DNA from: Dendrophyllia cribrosa
Lineage: Eukaryota > Cnidaria > Anthozoa > Scleractinia > Dendrophylliidae
Direction of reading: 5' to 3'
Assembly (NCBI GenBank): GCA_024195265.1
Contig: JAJLRJ010000006.1
Coordinates: 24,117,770 to 24,181,769 of the forward strand
Length of the DNA: 64,000 bases
Shown: in pieces, positions 13,201 through 24,631 of the stretch
Layout: the number at the start of each line of letters is the position of its first letter
Numbering within the stretch: the first letter of the stretch is position 1
Program-made: the position numbers and the translations under genes
Notes under the pieces: generated by a model
Told to the model about the DNA's origin: nothing
Seen by the model: only the letters and a program-made list of their open reading frames with translations
Database searches by the model: none

Positions 13201-16200
13201 TGATTTTTTTTTTTTGAATACGGTATTTCTCGAAAACGACGGAAAAAACAACGGAAAAAAATTCGGAACAATGTTTTGCAACTAATTTCTAGTTCACATG
13301 CCAAAATTGGACAAATCTGAGCAAGAAAAAATAAAAAAGGCCTAAAAAGTCATATAGGCTGGACATGCTCTCGGCCCTTCAATTGAAATCAAATAATGAT
13401 GCACATGATCTTAAAGGTACATGTAAAGGTTAAAACTTGAAGAGATGTAAAATTTTTGTTAAAACAGAGAATTCTATAAAGCTTTAAATCTGACTAAACA
13501 TGCCTGTCAATACATGGCTGCCATGGAAACAATCATCACAATTGAAGGGCCGAGAGCATGTCCAGCCTATATGACTTTTTAGGCCTTTTTCTATTTTTTC
13601 TCGCTCAGAATAGCTCAGAACAGCCTCATTTTATCGTACAACGAATAATATCACAAGCCCTTGTCGAATTTGCACTAACCCTAAGGAATTTGACCAATTT
13701 ACCTGAAAAAAGCAGAGTTCTGGCCCTCCAGTGCTTTGACGGTACATTCAGAGCGTAATTTCGAAGCCATTTGAAAGCAGTTTGGCCGTGAGAATACGCG
13801 ACTGCAATACTTCTGACCAGTGCCAACAACTAAACGAAAATACCGTTATTTACGCACGCCTGGCTCGCTTATCTATCGTGAGCTCACTGCGGCAACACAT
13901 CGCCTCTGTAGCGTGTGTGTAAGCCAACGTGTATGAGGCCCGTCCGGTGATTGAAAGACATCATTAAGTCCGGAAATCCTTGAGTCTCTAGCACTTCTCA
14001 AAGAAACGAGTCGTGTTTCTTGTCCTTCCTTGTGTCTGAAGCGCCATTTAGCGCTCGAGGTGAAAAACGGACCTTGGTCGGGAAGACGAGCCGGCGGGAA
14101 AGTCTGGAATCACTTCGGATCAGAAAAGGGGCAGCGTTGAGAGTTGTGGGCCATTTCCCATCCCGTGCCGTGGTCGAAATGCCCGATATCCGAAGTGCTT
14201 TGAGACTTATAGTATTTTGCAATAACTTTCGGGTGGGAACTCCATTTCGGTTTTGTTGTAGGATTTCCCGACATGCTTTGCGACAGTGGTAGATGGGTCC
14301 GCTGTGCGTGGTCGGGCACTTGAAATACAGCTTTGAGCAGCTCGAAGTGAGTTGTTGCTGGCCGGCGGGAAGACGTTTCGCATTTGGAGTCTTTAATGCA
14401 ACATTAAATTCGATCTAAAAGGATTTTGAAATCGAGATGCGCGTTTTGATGCGTATCAACCTTTTAATAATAAAACTTAGGCTGAAGTGAGCATGTGTTC
14501 GTCTGTGGTCTAGTGGTTTGGTCGGGGATTTGCGCTCGGACGGTTCCGGGTTCGAATCACGCTCGGCCTCATTTTTTTTTTTTTTTTTTTTTTTTTCTTT
14601 CTTTCTTCGAACTGGACATTATGAAAGTGATTTACTTTTTTTGCGTTCGTCAAAATTTCTAACGTTTAATTTTACAAAAATATCGAACCGTGTCAGTGCG
14701 AAAACAGAAGCTTACCGCAATATTGCGTTACAATAGGAGCCTTTGATTGATTGATTTTTTTTTTTTGAATACGGTATTTCTCGAAAACGACGGAAAAAAC
14801 AACGGAAAAAAATTCGGAACAATGTTTTGCAACTAATTTCTAGTTCACATGCCAAAATTGGACAAATCTGAGCAAGAAAAAATAAAAAAGGCCTAAAAAG
14901 TCATATAGGCTGGACATGCTCTCGGCCCTTCAATTGAAATCAAATAATGATGCACATGATCTTAAAGGTACATGTAAAGGTTAAAACTTGAAGAGATGTA
15001 AAATTTTTGTTAAAACAGAGAATTCTATAAAGCTTTAAATCTGACTAAACATGCCTGTCAATACATGGCTGCCATGGAAACAATCATCACAATTGAAGGG
15101 CCGAGAGCATGTCCAGCCTATATGACTTTTTAGGCCTTTTTCTATTTTTTCTCGCTCAGAATAGCTCAGAATAGCCTCATTTTATCGTACAACGAATAAT
15201 ATCACAAGCCCTTGTCGAATTTGCACTAACCCTAAGGAATTTGACCAATTTACCTGAAAAAAGCAGAGTTCTGGCCCTCCAGTGCTTTGACGGTACATTC
15301 AGAGCGTAATTTCGAAGCCATTTGAAAGCAGTTTGGCCGTGAGAATACGCGACTGCAATACTTCTGACCAGTGCCAACAACTAAACGAAAATACCGTTAT
15401 TTACGCACGCCTGGCTCGCTTATCTATCGTGAGCTCACTGCGGCAACACATCGCCTCTGTAGCGTGTGTGTAAGCCAACGTGTATGAGGCCCGTCCGGTG
15501 ATTGAAAGACATCATTAAGTCCGGAAATCCTTGAGTCTCTAGCACTTCTCAAAGAAACGAGTCGTGTTTCTTGTCCTTCCTTGTGTCTGAAGCGCCATTT
15601 AGCGCTCGAGGTGAAAAACGGACCTTGGTCGGGAAGACGAGCCGGCGGGAAAGTCTGGAATCACTTCGGATCAGAAAAGGGGCAGCGTTGAGAGTTGTGG
15701 GCCATTTCCCATCCCGTGCCGTGGTCGAAATGCCCGATATCCGAAGTGCTTTGAGACTTATAGTATTTTGCAATAACTTTCGGGTGGGAACTCCATTTCG
15801 GTTTTGTTGTAGGATTTCCCGACATGCTTTGCGACAGTGGTAGATGGGTCCGCTGTGCGTGGTCGGGCACTTGAAATACAGCTTTGAGCAGCTCGAAGTG
15901 AGTTGTTGCTGGCCGGCGGGAAGACGTTTCGCATTTGGAGTCTTTAATGCAACATTAAATTCGATCTAAAAGGATTTTGAAATCGAGATGCGCGTTTTGA
16001 TGCGTATCAACCTTTTAATAATAAAACTTAGGCTGAAGTGAGCATGTGTTCGTCTGTGGTCTAGTGGTTTGGTCGGGGATTTGCGCTCGGACGGTTCCGG
16101 GTTCGAATCACGCTCGGCCTCATTTTTTTTTTTTTTTTTTTTTTTTTCTTTCTTTCTTCGAACTGGACATTATGAAAGTGATTTACTTTTTTTGCGTTCG

Positions 16201-16487
16201 TCAAAATTTCTAACGTTTAATTTTACAAAAATATCGAACCGTGTCAGTGCGAAAACAGAAGCTTACCGCAATATTGCGTTACAATAGGAGCCTTTGATTG
16301 ATTGATTTTTTTTTTTTGAATACGGTATTTCTCGAAAACGACGGAAAAAACAACGGAAAAAAATTCGGAACAATGTTTTGCAACTAATTTCTAGTTCACA
16401 TGCCAAAATTGGACAAATCTGAGCAAGAAAAAATAAAAAAGGCCTAAAAAGTCATATAGGCTGGACATGCTCTCGGCCCTTCAATTG

Positions 16488-17266
16488 TTATGACATACTG
16501 TAGGGGTGTCAAATTAAAAAATATGATATAAATTTTTAATTTCATGGATCTCGGAATTTCAATTTTTTTGCAAGGCCATTGTCACAGTGTTTTTTGTACC
16601 CCCGTACCCAGATGCCTAATGATATTGGTTACCTGGTAGGGGTGCCCAAAACACTGATTCTTGTCACTGACAACTGACTGGGGCAAGTGAGGTCATTCAA
16701 AAAAATGTATTTCTACTTAATTAAAAACTCCATTACTGTTTATCTTCCTTACAAATGTCTCATTTCAGGGCAATGTACCCAGAAATGGCCAACTGGGTAT
16801 TGATAAGATTTCCCTTTGGCGATCTGATGAATGCAGCCATCTTTCACAGAAGTCATATTGTTTGCAGATGACATGATGAACTTATGCAATGTAAACGTTT
16901 TCATTAATAACATATTACTATTCTGCATGTTCTTCCAAAGATAACTGTGTATTAAAAGACAATTACCTTTATCTGTCAATCAACCTTTACATGTAGCTCT
17001 ATCATGTTCCATTTTATTGAAAGCAAAATTTGCAATGCACAAACACATCAAAGCCTCCCATGAGCCAACTTGTGAATACTAAACAACCTTCTGACCCTCC
17101 CTCTCCTATGCATTCTGCGACACCCCCCCCCCCTGTAATCCTCTGCGTCCAACTCCCCATCCTCCCCTTCCTCTAACACCATCCCCATGGATAAGGCAGA
17201 TGACCATGCGCAAGCCTTACATGTATGTACTGGTCAGCGGAATTACAGTACCAGGAAAGTTTTATA
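16488..17266. other. Unique sequence right of the array, no gene seen
   Basis: The array breaks off at caattg and unrelated AT-rich sequence follows. I see no coding signal. A 12 bp C-run lies near 17,122. Confidence 0.6.
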
Positions 17267-17732
17267 CAGTTGAACCTGTATATAACGGCCACCCTCGGGA
17301 CTCGAGGAACTGGCCGCTTAATACAGGATCACTAAAAATACTCAGTTAGCTGCGTTCGTGATTTTGTACTGTACTTCAGCACATTGCGGACATCTGGATA
17401 CTAAACGACCGATTATCAGCTTACAGTAGCTTTGCACATGTTATTTCTTTATAGTGATGATGGATCGCATTTTAAACACAATAAAATACCGCATAAAATG
17501 ACATGTGGCTTAGTTTCCGTTCAAGGGTGGCCACTTAATATACAGGTAAAAATAACAAAGAAAGACAAACATAGGACTGCTACAGGGTGGCCGCGGCCGC
17601 TTAATAGAGGTGGCCGCCTAATACAGGTAACAAATACAGCGTTTGTATCAGCGAAAAATCGGGACTTTGAAAACTGGCCGCTTAATAGAGGGTGGCCACT
17701 TAATACAGGGCCGTTATATACAGGTTCGACTG
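17267..17732. mobile_element. MITE of Tigger/pogo-like type, TA target
   Basis: The ends are CAGTTGAACCTGTATATAAC and its near-perfect reverse complement at 17,713-17,732, flanked by TA (TATA on both sides). The interior repeats gtggccgcttaata-like segments. CAGT(T/C)GAACC ends with a TA duplication are typical of non-autonomous mariner/Tigger-group elements, which is how I assign it. There is no transposase frame. Confidence 0.75.
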
Positions 17733-17892
17733 TATACAAGAAGGAGCTCATTCACCCAAAAAAGTCATGCACTCGGATTTCTCTTGCATGTCACTTCTGG
17801 GACTGGAATTTGAGCAAAATTTGGTACGGGAAATGGGATTTGGACAAAATTTGGGTTGGGAAATGGGATTTATGCCCCCCTTCGGGTCCCTT

Positions 17893-17995
17893 TCATTTCG
17901 ATGTCAAGCGAGAGGTGAGGCAAGGTGATGCTTTCTGCCCTATCTCTTTATCATCACTCTCAAGATATTGGCTATACCGGCTATTTCATATGTTA
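17893..17995 (+). pseudogene. Relic of a non-LTR reverse transcriptase core
   Basis: Translation gives EVRQGDAFCP, then after a one-frame shift YLFIITLKILAI. This matches the conserved RQGD-x-x-SPYLF segment next to the catalytic core of LINE reverse transcriptases. Only about 100 bp remain and the frame is broken. Confidence 0.5.
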
Positions 17996-18029
17996 TATAT
18001 CTAAAACAATGGAAAAACCAATATACAAA

Positions 18030-18160
18030 TTTCTGAATGATGTTTTGCAGTTCATTTGTAGGTCACATGCCAAAAATGAGGCAAAATGAGCGCAAAAAAA
18101 AAGGCCTCAAATTCAACATAAGGTGGTTATGCTCCTACCCTTTCAAATGGCTTTCTCGCT
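18030..18160 (+). repeat. Diverged relative of array unit offsets ~860-990
   Basis: The stretch gatgttttgcag...gtcacatgccaaaaatgagg...aaaaaggcctcaaa...ccctttcaa follows the array sequence around the left inverted-repeat arm, with many substitutions and indels. The arm is therefore part of a dispersed family, not private to the array. Confidence 0.6.
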
Positions 18161-18378
18161 GGAAACATTGTTTTTCTTTGACATACATGTATACGATTCA
18201 AGAAAAATTTATTGCCAGACTCGTGAATACTGGCCATTCTAAAAAATACCATAACAATCTTTTATGTGCAGGCTCAGCCTCACCGGGGTGTAATTATTCA
18301 AGTCTCCTTTGTTAGAATGGCACTGTGGAATTCAGAGTACATGACTAGGAATGATAAGATGTAGCATTGTTTGTAATG

Positions 18379-18582
18379 TTTACTACATGAGCGGGAGTGT
18401 TGTATCGGCCTATACAATCACAAGCCGAAGGCGAGTGAATGTATAGTGCCGATACAACACGGACGTGAATGTACAGTAGTAAACAACTTATGAAATTCAC
18501 ATTCACATGTAAATTAGATACAACCACTCGTGAGCTGTATCTGGAATGCAAATTAGATACAACCACTCGTGAGTTGTATCAA
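18379..18582. repeat. Hairpin followed by a two-copy tandem repeat
   Basis: Outer arms gtttactac/gtagtaaac and inner arms gtgttgtatcggcctatac/gtatagtgccgatacaacac form a hairpin at 18,379-18,485. Two direct copies of aaattagatacaaccactcg follow up to 18,582. Confidence 0.75.
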
Positions 18583-18810
18583 GATTGTATCGGCCTATAC
18601 AGGGTAATCATGTGATTGGAATGGCTCATTTCTATTTGTTAGTACCCTTATGAATTATTAATGAATTTTACAAGTTCACATACAAGTGTGCACCGTATGC
18701 AAATTGCCAAGAACTCGAAGCATAGCACGTGCAGTTCGTGCTGAAAACAAAAGAAGTTCGAAAAGTCAGGCTTACTGTACATGCACCACCCAAACCTGCA
18801 CCCCGCTAGA

Positions 18811-18904
18811 GTGGGGAATTCCACATAAAGTTTCACTTGAAAAACCAATATTGAGCAAATCGCGAAATGTCGGTTTCTTACGTGAAATTTAACGTGGAAT
18901 TCAC
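18811..18904. repeat. Imperfect hairpin
   Basis: gtggggaattccac...tttcacttgaaaaacc pairs with ggtttcttacgtgaaattt...gtggaattcac. It is a small foldback repeat with no coding content. Confidence 0.6.
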
Positions 18905-19013
18905 TTGTCAGGCAATGAATTTTTCTATAGTGTAGCGATATGAGATGTTCACATAGTGTACACAGACCAAGCAAATTAGCCTGAATTAAATCAAAAACGC
19001 TCACTGGAATCAC

Positions 19014-20091
19014 TTAAGGTCGGCACACACGAGGGGACCAGTCCCAGGGACCGGTCGCAGGGACTGGTCCCCTGTCGGAGTTTACACGATGGGACGAGTC
19101 GCGGGAACCAGTCCCTTGAGGGGTTTACACACTGGGACCTGTTTCACAACAAGATAGCAGCATTTATGACGATTTTTAAAAAAGAATATCGCTTTATGGA
19201 GATGGAAAAAGAGCAATTTTCAACAGAGAAACCAAATTTACTAAACTAACCGCTGAAAGTGTATCAGTCGGCTCTGAGCGTTACTGGACAAACTGTGGTC
19301 ACCATGGAGTGTTGACAGTGTTCGTAATCTCATATTTCGACCAAATTTTGATAAAGGTTTTTCTTTAGGTGTTGTATTTTTATTGCTGCATAGAACCTGA
19401 AAAAAAAAAAACCAATGACTGCACTATGTCATCAAGACCTCCAATACCAGTGTTAGAATATTCTCCAGGCTAGTTGTATCAGATAAAAACATCCGATGAA
19501 ATTTGCATAACATAAACCGGATGTCACGCATTCTCTTCATGAAATGGCGCGCATAAATAGACAAATTCGGCAAACGCATTGTTGTACCCAATTCAAACCA
19601 TCTGGGAATAAGATTCTTTGTTCACAATATTTCCATATAATTTCCATGTCAACGCTTCATTGATATGGAAATATGACGAACAAAGAGTTCTAATCCCAAA
19701 AGGTTTGAATTGGGTACAACAATGCGTTAGCCGAATTTGTCTATGCTAGCGAGAAAATTTGGCGGGAACTTTGTTTGCATTGAGTACAGAATTATGGGAG
19801 CTTAAAATGCTGATCAGCGATTGGCTCATTTTCATTTCGTCACAGGGACCAGTCCCACGAACTGTTCACACGAAGGGATCAAGCAAAATTTGAAGGGACC
19901 AGTCCCTGGGACTGGTCCCACGAATTCAAACCAGTTTGAATTTGTGGGACCAGTTGCGGGGGACCAAAATTCAGTCCCTGTGACTAGATTTTTGCCGAAA
20001 ATTAGCTGTTCACACGGAGGGATTTGGTCCCCGGGACTAGTCGCAGGGACTGGTCGCAGGGACTAGTCCCCTCGTGTGTCCCGACCTTTAA
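19014..20091. mobile_element. DNA transposon with TTAA duplication (1.08 kb, non-autonomous)
   Basis: TTAA at 19,014-19,017 and 20,088-20,091 flank ends beginning GGTCGGCACACACGAGGGGA and, at the other side, AGGTCGGGACACACGAGGGG. The subterminal regions are built from repeated GGGACTGGTCCC/GGGACCAGTCCC-like palindromes. No transposase is seen. A TTAA target fits piggyBac- or Kolobok-mobilised elements; which one is not decided here. Confidence 0.85.
19551..19746. repeat. Inner hairpin nested in the TTAA element
   Basis: gacaaattcggcaaacgcat...ttgtacccaattcaaacc is mirrored by ggtttgaattgggtacaa...atgcgttagccgaatttgtc. The arms are about 90 bp. It is probably a second element inserted into the first, or an internal palindrome of it. 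Confidence 0.8.
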
Positions 20092-20222
20092 TGCATTGTA
20101 ACAAAGATATAATACTTTGGATCAGCAAGAGTAAGTCATCCAACAAATCTACTGTCTGAATGGAGCTTGAATCATCGTATCGGTACCAAGTTATTTTGTT
20201 TTGAAACAATCTACATTATTTT

Positions 20223-21037
20223 AAGGGCTTCTGATAGGGTGCGATAAAAAAATGGAAATTATGCGATTTTTTCAAGGCAAATTATGCAATAAGAAAGGAC
20301 TATTATGCGGAAAATTATGCAAATTATGTGATTTTTTCTGGAGCTTTATTATGTATGTTTTACTTGGTTTCAGAGAAAGAAAATCACTTTTATGCTGTTC
20401 AAACAACAATTAGAACATAAAGGAACATTAATTTAGCATTTTGCAAATCAAAAGAGTCCAGTCTAGATGCTTGTCCACCACACACTTCCGTAGATCGTCT
20501 ATCACAACGTTGCAGGATGAACAGAACAGAAGACCATCATCCACGTGAAAGGTATCTGGGTATTTTCTTGCCCTTTCTTTTGCACTTATATTTACTGGAA
20601 GGTGCGAGCGTTTCTTTTCTGTAGAACACACAACCAGCGTTTTAACAACAAACCTATCCATGAAGACGTAGTTTTGCATTCGACAAAGGCAGCTACATGA
20701 TTTTGCCGTCTTGAATCACTTTTCCCAGTTTGTTTTCCGTACTTACAACACGATTGTCATGTCATGAATATATATCAGCAATTCTGATTTGTCAACTCAA
20801 TCGATCTGTTAACAACATCAAAGGTTGAAATGTTTCTTACGTTTTTGAAAGGTAAAATCACCTTGAAATAACATGTATCTTCGGATTGTTTTTTAGCTAA
20901 AGTAATGATTTATAGTCTGTTTTGTTCAAATTGTGCGATTTTTGATGAATTATACGATGTTTTCGGAATTATGCGATCGGATGCGAATTGAGGTCGATTA
21001 TGTGAAATCGCACCATCGCATAATATCAGAAGCCCTG
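20223..21037. mobile_element. hAT-like non-autonomous element
   Basis: Inverted ends (A/C)AGGGCTTCTGATA lie at 20,223 and 21,037. (C)AGGG ends fit hAT transposons. Both subterminal regions carry repeats of attatgcgat. I could not find a clean 8 bp target duplication, so the insertion is old or the edge has decayed. The CGGBP1-like fragment inside supports a hAT origin. Confidence 0.6.
20428..20679 (-). pseudogene. CGGBP1-like zinc-finger fragment
   Basis: The 83-codon frame contains MDRFV and LFCSSCNVVIDDLRK...DKHLDW, which closely follow the start and single zinc finger of CGGBP1, a DNA-binding protein derived from a hAT transposase. The CxxC pair and the first His are present, but the second zinc-binding His is not where expected. 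It lies between hAT-like ends and has no visible transposase catalytic part, so I read it as a transposon relic. Confidence 0.6.
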
Positions 21038-21047
21038 TATTTAGTCA

Positions 21048-21355
21048 GTATTGCCACAGTTTTGTTGTGTTTCCCGGCTGTTTGTACAGCCTCCTCGGTC
21101 TGAAATGTCAGAAATGAAGCCCGAATTGTATCAATTTTGGGGAATTTTATAAAATTGACGTGGCATCCCCTTTCGCTTCCTTTAGGATGAATGATGTGCC
21201 ACGTGTTTTACGTTTTCAAAGCAATCTACTCCAGCTGTCTACTCTAATATTGCCACAGTTTTGTTTTAATTCCTCTTTGTATAGCCTCTTTGTTCTGAAA
21301 TGTTAGAAATGAGCCCGAATTGTATACATACAGGAGGATTTTATAAATTTGTAAC
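21048..21355. repeat. Diverged tandem duplication
   Basis: attgccacagttttgtt...gaaatg(t)cagaaatga...gcccgaattgtat appears at 21,051-21,175 and again at 21,249-21,355, with substitutions. No coding content. Confidence 0.7.
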
Positions 21356-21662
21356 GTCTTACAACCACCTGCTACTGTTTGTATTTCCTTTGTGATATGC
21401 TCGTCTGAGAAACAACGTGAATCTCCGAGCAGTGCACGTTATGCCTCCAGCCAAGCACTATCCCTGCATGAGTTAAAAACAACAGTCTGCCCACAGAAAG
21501 AAAAGTCACTTACTATCACAGAGTTTCATCTAAGTTGATCACATGCCTCGACTCTCTGTCTTGTCCTTTCGATTATTTACTTCAAGCATCCGCCATTGTT
21601 TTTTTTGACAGAGCGATTACAGGCTTGGTCACTAAGGGAAGGACCAGGATTTTTCTGGAGTG

Positions 21663-21695
<33 letters not shown>

Positions 21696-22581
21696 GGAGG
21701 ATGAGAAAATTTCCTCTGCAAACAATTGTTTTTAAATTTATGCACGTCTGCAATCGTTTTTTTTTTTTTCATTTTTACTCACGCCCTCCGTTTTTCTTTT
21801 TTGTGTGTGTCACGAGTCTAGTTTAATTTTTATTTGGACGAAACTTGACACGTGCAAAAGTAACTCCTTTGGGTGGACAAAACTGTCCGAAGCGTGACCA
21901 GGTCTTGCATCTTGAAACCGCGGCCAACTTGTCGCATCAAACACATTGGGCTGGATATTTTAACGAACTTTAGACGATATTTAACAAAACCGCAGTCTGA
22001 ATTAATTTCAATCTGGCCAATTAACCTTAATATTTTTAAAGTTATTTAATGAAAAATATACAGGGTAATCGGCTCCTGATGGCCGTCATGTCTCTCGAGA
22101 TAATGGATTTGCACCAAGGTAAGCTGTCACTGATGGAACAGCTTCTAGAGTGACTGTAAAAACCAACCCTAGATCGACATACTCTTCCGCACGCGTCGCA
22201 GGTAAAATCGTGTGGTGGAGTTGTTACACGATTTACTTTTTCCTTTTCCTGCTGTCGCTTTTCCTACCGACCGCTAAATCTCTTCCCTCGCCTCTGATCA
22301 GCCCCCCCCCCCCTTACTGCCAGCTAATTGCATATTGATCCAAAACAAATCTATGACTACTCCGGTAGTTTGAAGGATTTAAGCTTCACAAAGTTGGTTT
22401 GTTTATACAGTACTTGCGCCAGAACAGAAACAGTCCTAAACGTACAGCACATGTAATGTTGCTTTCACCCAAAAGTAAACGGAGTAGGGTTTTTTCATAG
22501 CTATTGTGACCTATTGTTGCATAGGTGGTTGTAATAGAAAATTGATGAAACAGATAAGAGTCAAAATATAAAATGTATTTT

Positions 22582-22583
<2 letters not shown>
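21356..22583. other. No gene seen; long G-run
   Basis: A run of 31 G at 21,664-21,694 is followed by T-rich sequence, and a C-run lies near 22,300. No open frame here has family features. Confidence 0.6.

Positions 22584-22623
<40 letters not shown>
22584..22623. repeat. (AT)n microsatellite
   Basis: About 20 AT dinucleotides in a row. Confidence 0.95.
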
Positions 22624-22624
<1 letters not shown>

Positions 22625-23211
22625 CTAATCTTATAAAATAAAACTGAGTCAACAACTCGTAACTCGTATAATAATTATGTATAACGCATTTAACCTTTTT
22701 CCCCTGCATGTACTTAATGAGCTATGTCATCTTGTTAAAGGGGCTATGTTATCATGTTAGTGCTACTTTACAAAGCCCAAAGGGCATATTTATATCAGGG
22801 GAAGCCAAAAATAATCAACCGGTTTTGTTTAGAGTAAAAATAAGTGTCTTGGGCTGCAAATGTCTAAAATGGAAATGGAATGCAACTTGAAAATATTGGG
22901 CTAATGTTTTCAAGTTTTTCGCCGTGCTGTCTTGGAAAACTTGCTAAAACTCAGATTAAGGTTGATTCTCTCTTCGAAGTTTACTTCAATTCTTCTTATT
23001 ATTGTGCTTATTATTCGAAGTTTACTTCAATTCTTCTTATTATTGTGCTAAATTTCAATTTGTAAGCATTTCGTGCATGACAAGGTTGACCCAAAAACGT
23101 CAAAATGCCCATAATATAGCTTCTTCGAGTGTTACTTTATGGAGACGAAACACATTTGCATCAATGGAAAACCACAATTAATGGTCCAGTGTTGTTTAAA
23201 ATTACCCATCA

Positions 23212-23358
23212 GGTCCCGGTTGCTCAAAAAGTGGACAGCGTTATCCACCGAATAAATCACAGTTCAGTGAATAACACAATCGGTTTTGTTATTGCTTATC
23301 CACTGGATAATTATTTATCCGTTGGATAGCGCTATCCACCTTTTGAACAACTGGGGCC
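23212..23358. mobile_element. Short MITE
   Basis: ccggttgctcaaaaagtgga and its imperfect reverse complement (ccaccttttgaacaactgg) bound 147 bp built from (a/g)gtggataacgctatcc-like inner palindromes. It has the shape of a hairpin MITE. Confidence 0.75.
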
Positions 23359-23537
23359 TGGTGCACGAATGCAGTAAAATCCCGCATAAAAGAACTCGTG
23401 ATATTCTGTGACAGACTGAATTGGTTCTTATATATTGGTTGAGTAGTGAGAAATCAAGCTGAATAGCCTCTTAAACAGGTTCTTGCTTATAGAGTGAAAA
23501 CAATTATTTCTGATATGGTATAGCTGCTAAATCTGCT

Positions 23538-23785
23538 CTCAGGTTAGATCAGTATTCAATCTGGGTTAAATGTGTACCCAGTATTTAATCTGGATAAGCT
23601 CACCCTAACCCAGCTCAAAACTAACCCAAGCTAACTCTAACAAACAGCTAACCATCACACCACTGGCTACATGTATCTTTGTGCCTGAAGGTAACGGTTA
23701 GCTTTGTGCTAGGGTTAGGGTTAGCTTACCTTGATTAAATACTGGGTACACATTTAACTGATATTGAATACTGATTCAACCTGAG
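23538..23785. mobile_element. MITE with ~50 bp terminal inverted repeats
   Basis: CTCAGGTT...gtattcaatctgggttaaatg at the left is mirrored by ...catttaactgatattgaatac...AACCTGAG at the right. The interior holds ctaaccc/gggttag stretches, including a short TTAGGG-like run that is too short to be telomeric. Confidence 0.8.
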
Positions 23786-23986
23786 AAAAGATTTTACCTG
23801 CAACATATCTACTTAAAATTTGTTTAAATTATTTACAGGTCTGATAATCACACTAAACATTAAATAAACCAACTGTAATAATTATAAATATTAAGATATC
23901 CGCAGTATTTTTTATGCGCGTTTTTACTGTATTTATGTTGCATGGATTTAGTGTTTTCGTACTTATCTGTTTGTTTCCAGTCGCCC

Positions 23987-24631
23987 TTAAGGGGGGAGAA
24001 ACTTAACTACAAGGTGGTTGCTATGGAAGAGTTCCAAACGTCATATAATGAGTTTCTTTACTTCCTCGGCTATGATGTTTGGTCACGTTCATTCTGTTAA
24101 TGGTACCATTAAATTTCGTAAGTCACAGCCATATTTGGTAAGTCACGTGACCAGAACATAAAAACCCTTAAAACTCAAACATCTTACATTTTTTTCCAAT
24201 AAAACCAATGTCAACGGCTTAAGAACATCCTAATAAAAAATCTGTAGCATGGATTTGTTAAAATTCACGTAATTGAAAAAGCTATGACGTCATAAAGGTG
24301 TGTTTTGATACATTTTCTTTAATAACTTTCCTGTTTTTTCGCCTAACGGTAATTCCATGCTACAGATTTTTAAAAAGGTTGAATTGCTTATGATTCGGCA
24401 AAAAAATCAAATTTTTATCTCGTTTCCTTTGAGTTTTTACGCTTTTTCATTCTTACGCGCGGTTGGGGACTGGCACTAGTTACGCATGTGCAATGTCGAT
24501 TTAGTGATGTCTTGTGTTCAGTTTCATAGTTCCCACCACATTAGCAGTTTATGACACGTGAGAAATGCTAACCATGAAATAATGTCCCTAACAACGACTC
24601 CAAAACTGTAGTTAAGTTTCTCCCCCCTTAA
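23987..24631. mobile_element. TTAA-flanked non-autonomous transposon (645 bp)
   Basis: TTAA at both ends flanks inverted ends GGGGGGAGAAACTTAACTAC (24,608-24,627 on the other strand). A second inner palindrome (atctgtagcatgg/ccatgctacagat) is present. No coding capacity. Confidence 0.85.

Larger units (their letters stand above)
1..16487. repeat. Satellite-like tandem array, ~1.55 kb unit, 10.6 copies
   Basis: Head-to-tail copies start at 1, 1551, 3100, 4648, 6198, 7747, 9298, 10848, 12399, 13950 and 15501. Full units are 1548-1551 bp. The length differences I checked are accounted for by two T-runs (23-26 T near unit offset 623, and 11-12 T near offset 802). The only substitution I found is C to T at 4319, 7418 and 15172. 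The eleventh copy stops at unit offset 987. The array begins at the window edge, so its left end is unknown. No unit contains an open frame longer than 90 codons, and I see no rRNA, snRNA or histone motif. Such uniformity implies recent amplification or strong homogenisation, or possibly assembly collapse or expansion. Confidence 0.97.

Noticed and set aside
49..16287. Repeated 66-90 codon open frames in each array unit
   Set aside because: They overlap on both strands, contain homopolymer-coded runs, match no family, and one is broken by the C/T variant in units 3, 5 and 10.
1..16487. Array as 5S, snRNA, rDNA or histone cluster
   Set aside because: I find no 5S, U1, U2, U4, U5, U6 or rRNA core motif and no histone frame. 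Only the tRNA-like part is recognisable.
17432..18004. 190-codon open frame on the plus strand
   Set aside because: It runs from inside a MITE through unrelated sequence into a LINE relic, so it is a chance frame.
23705..23730. TTAGGG-like telomeric repeat
   Set aside because: Only about two units inside a MITE.
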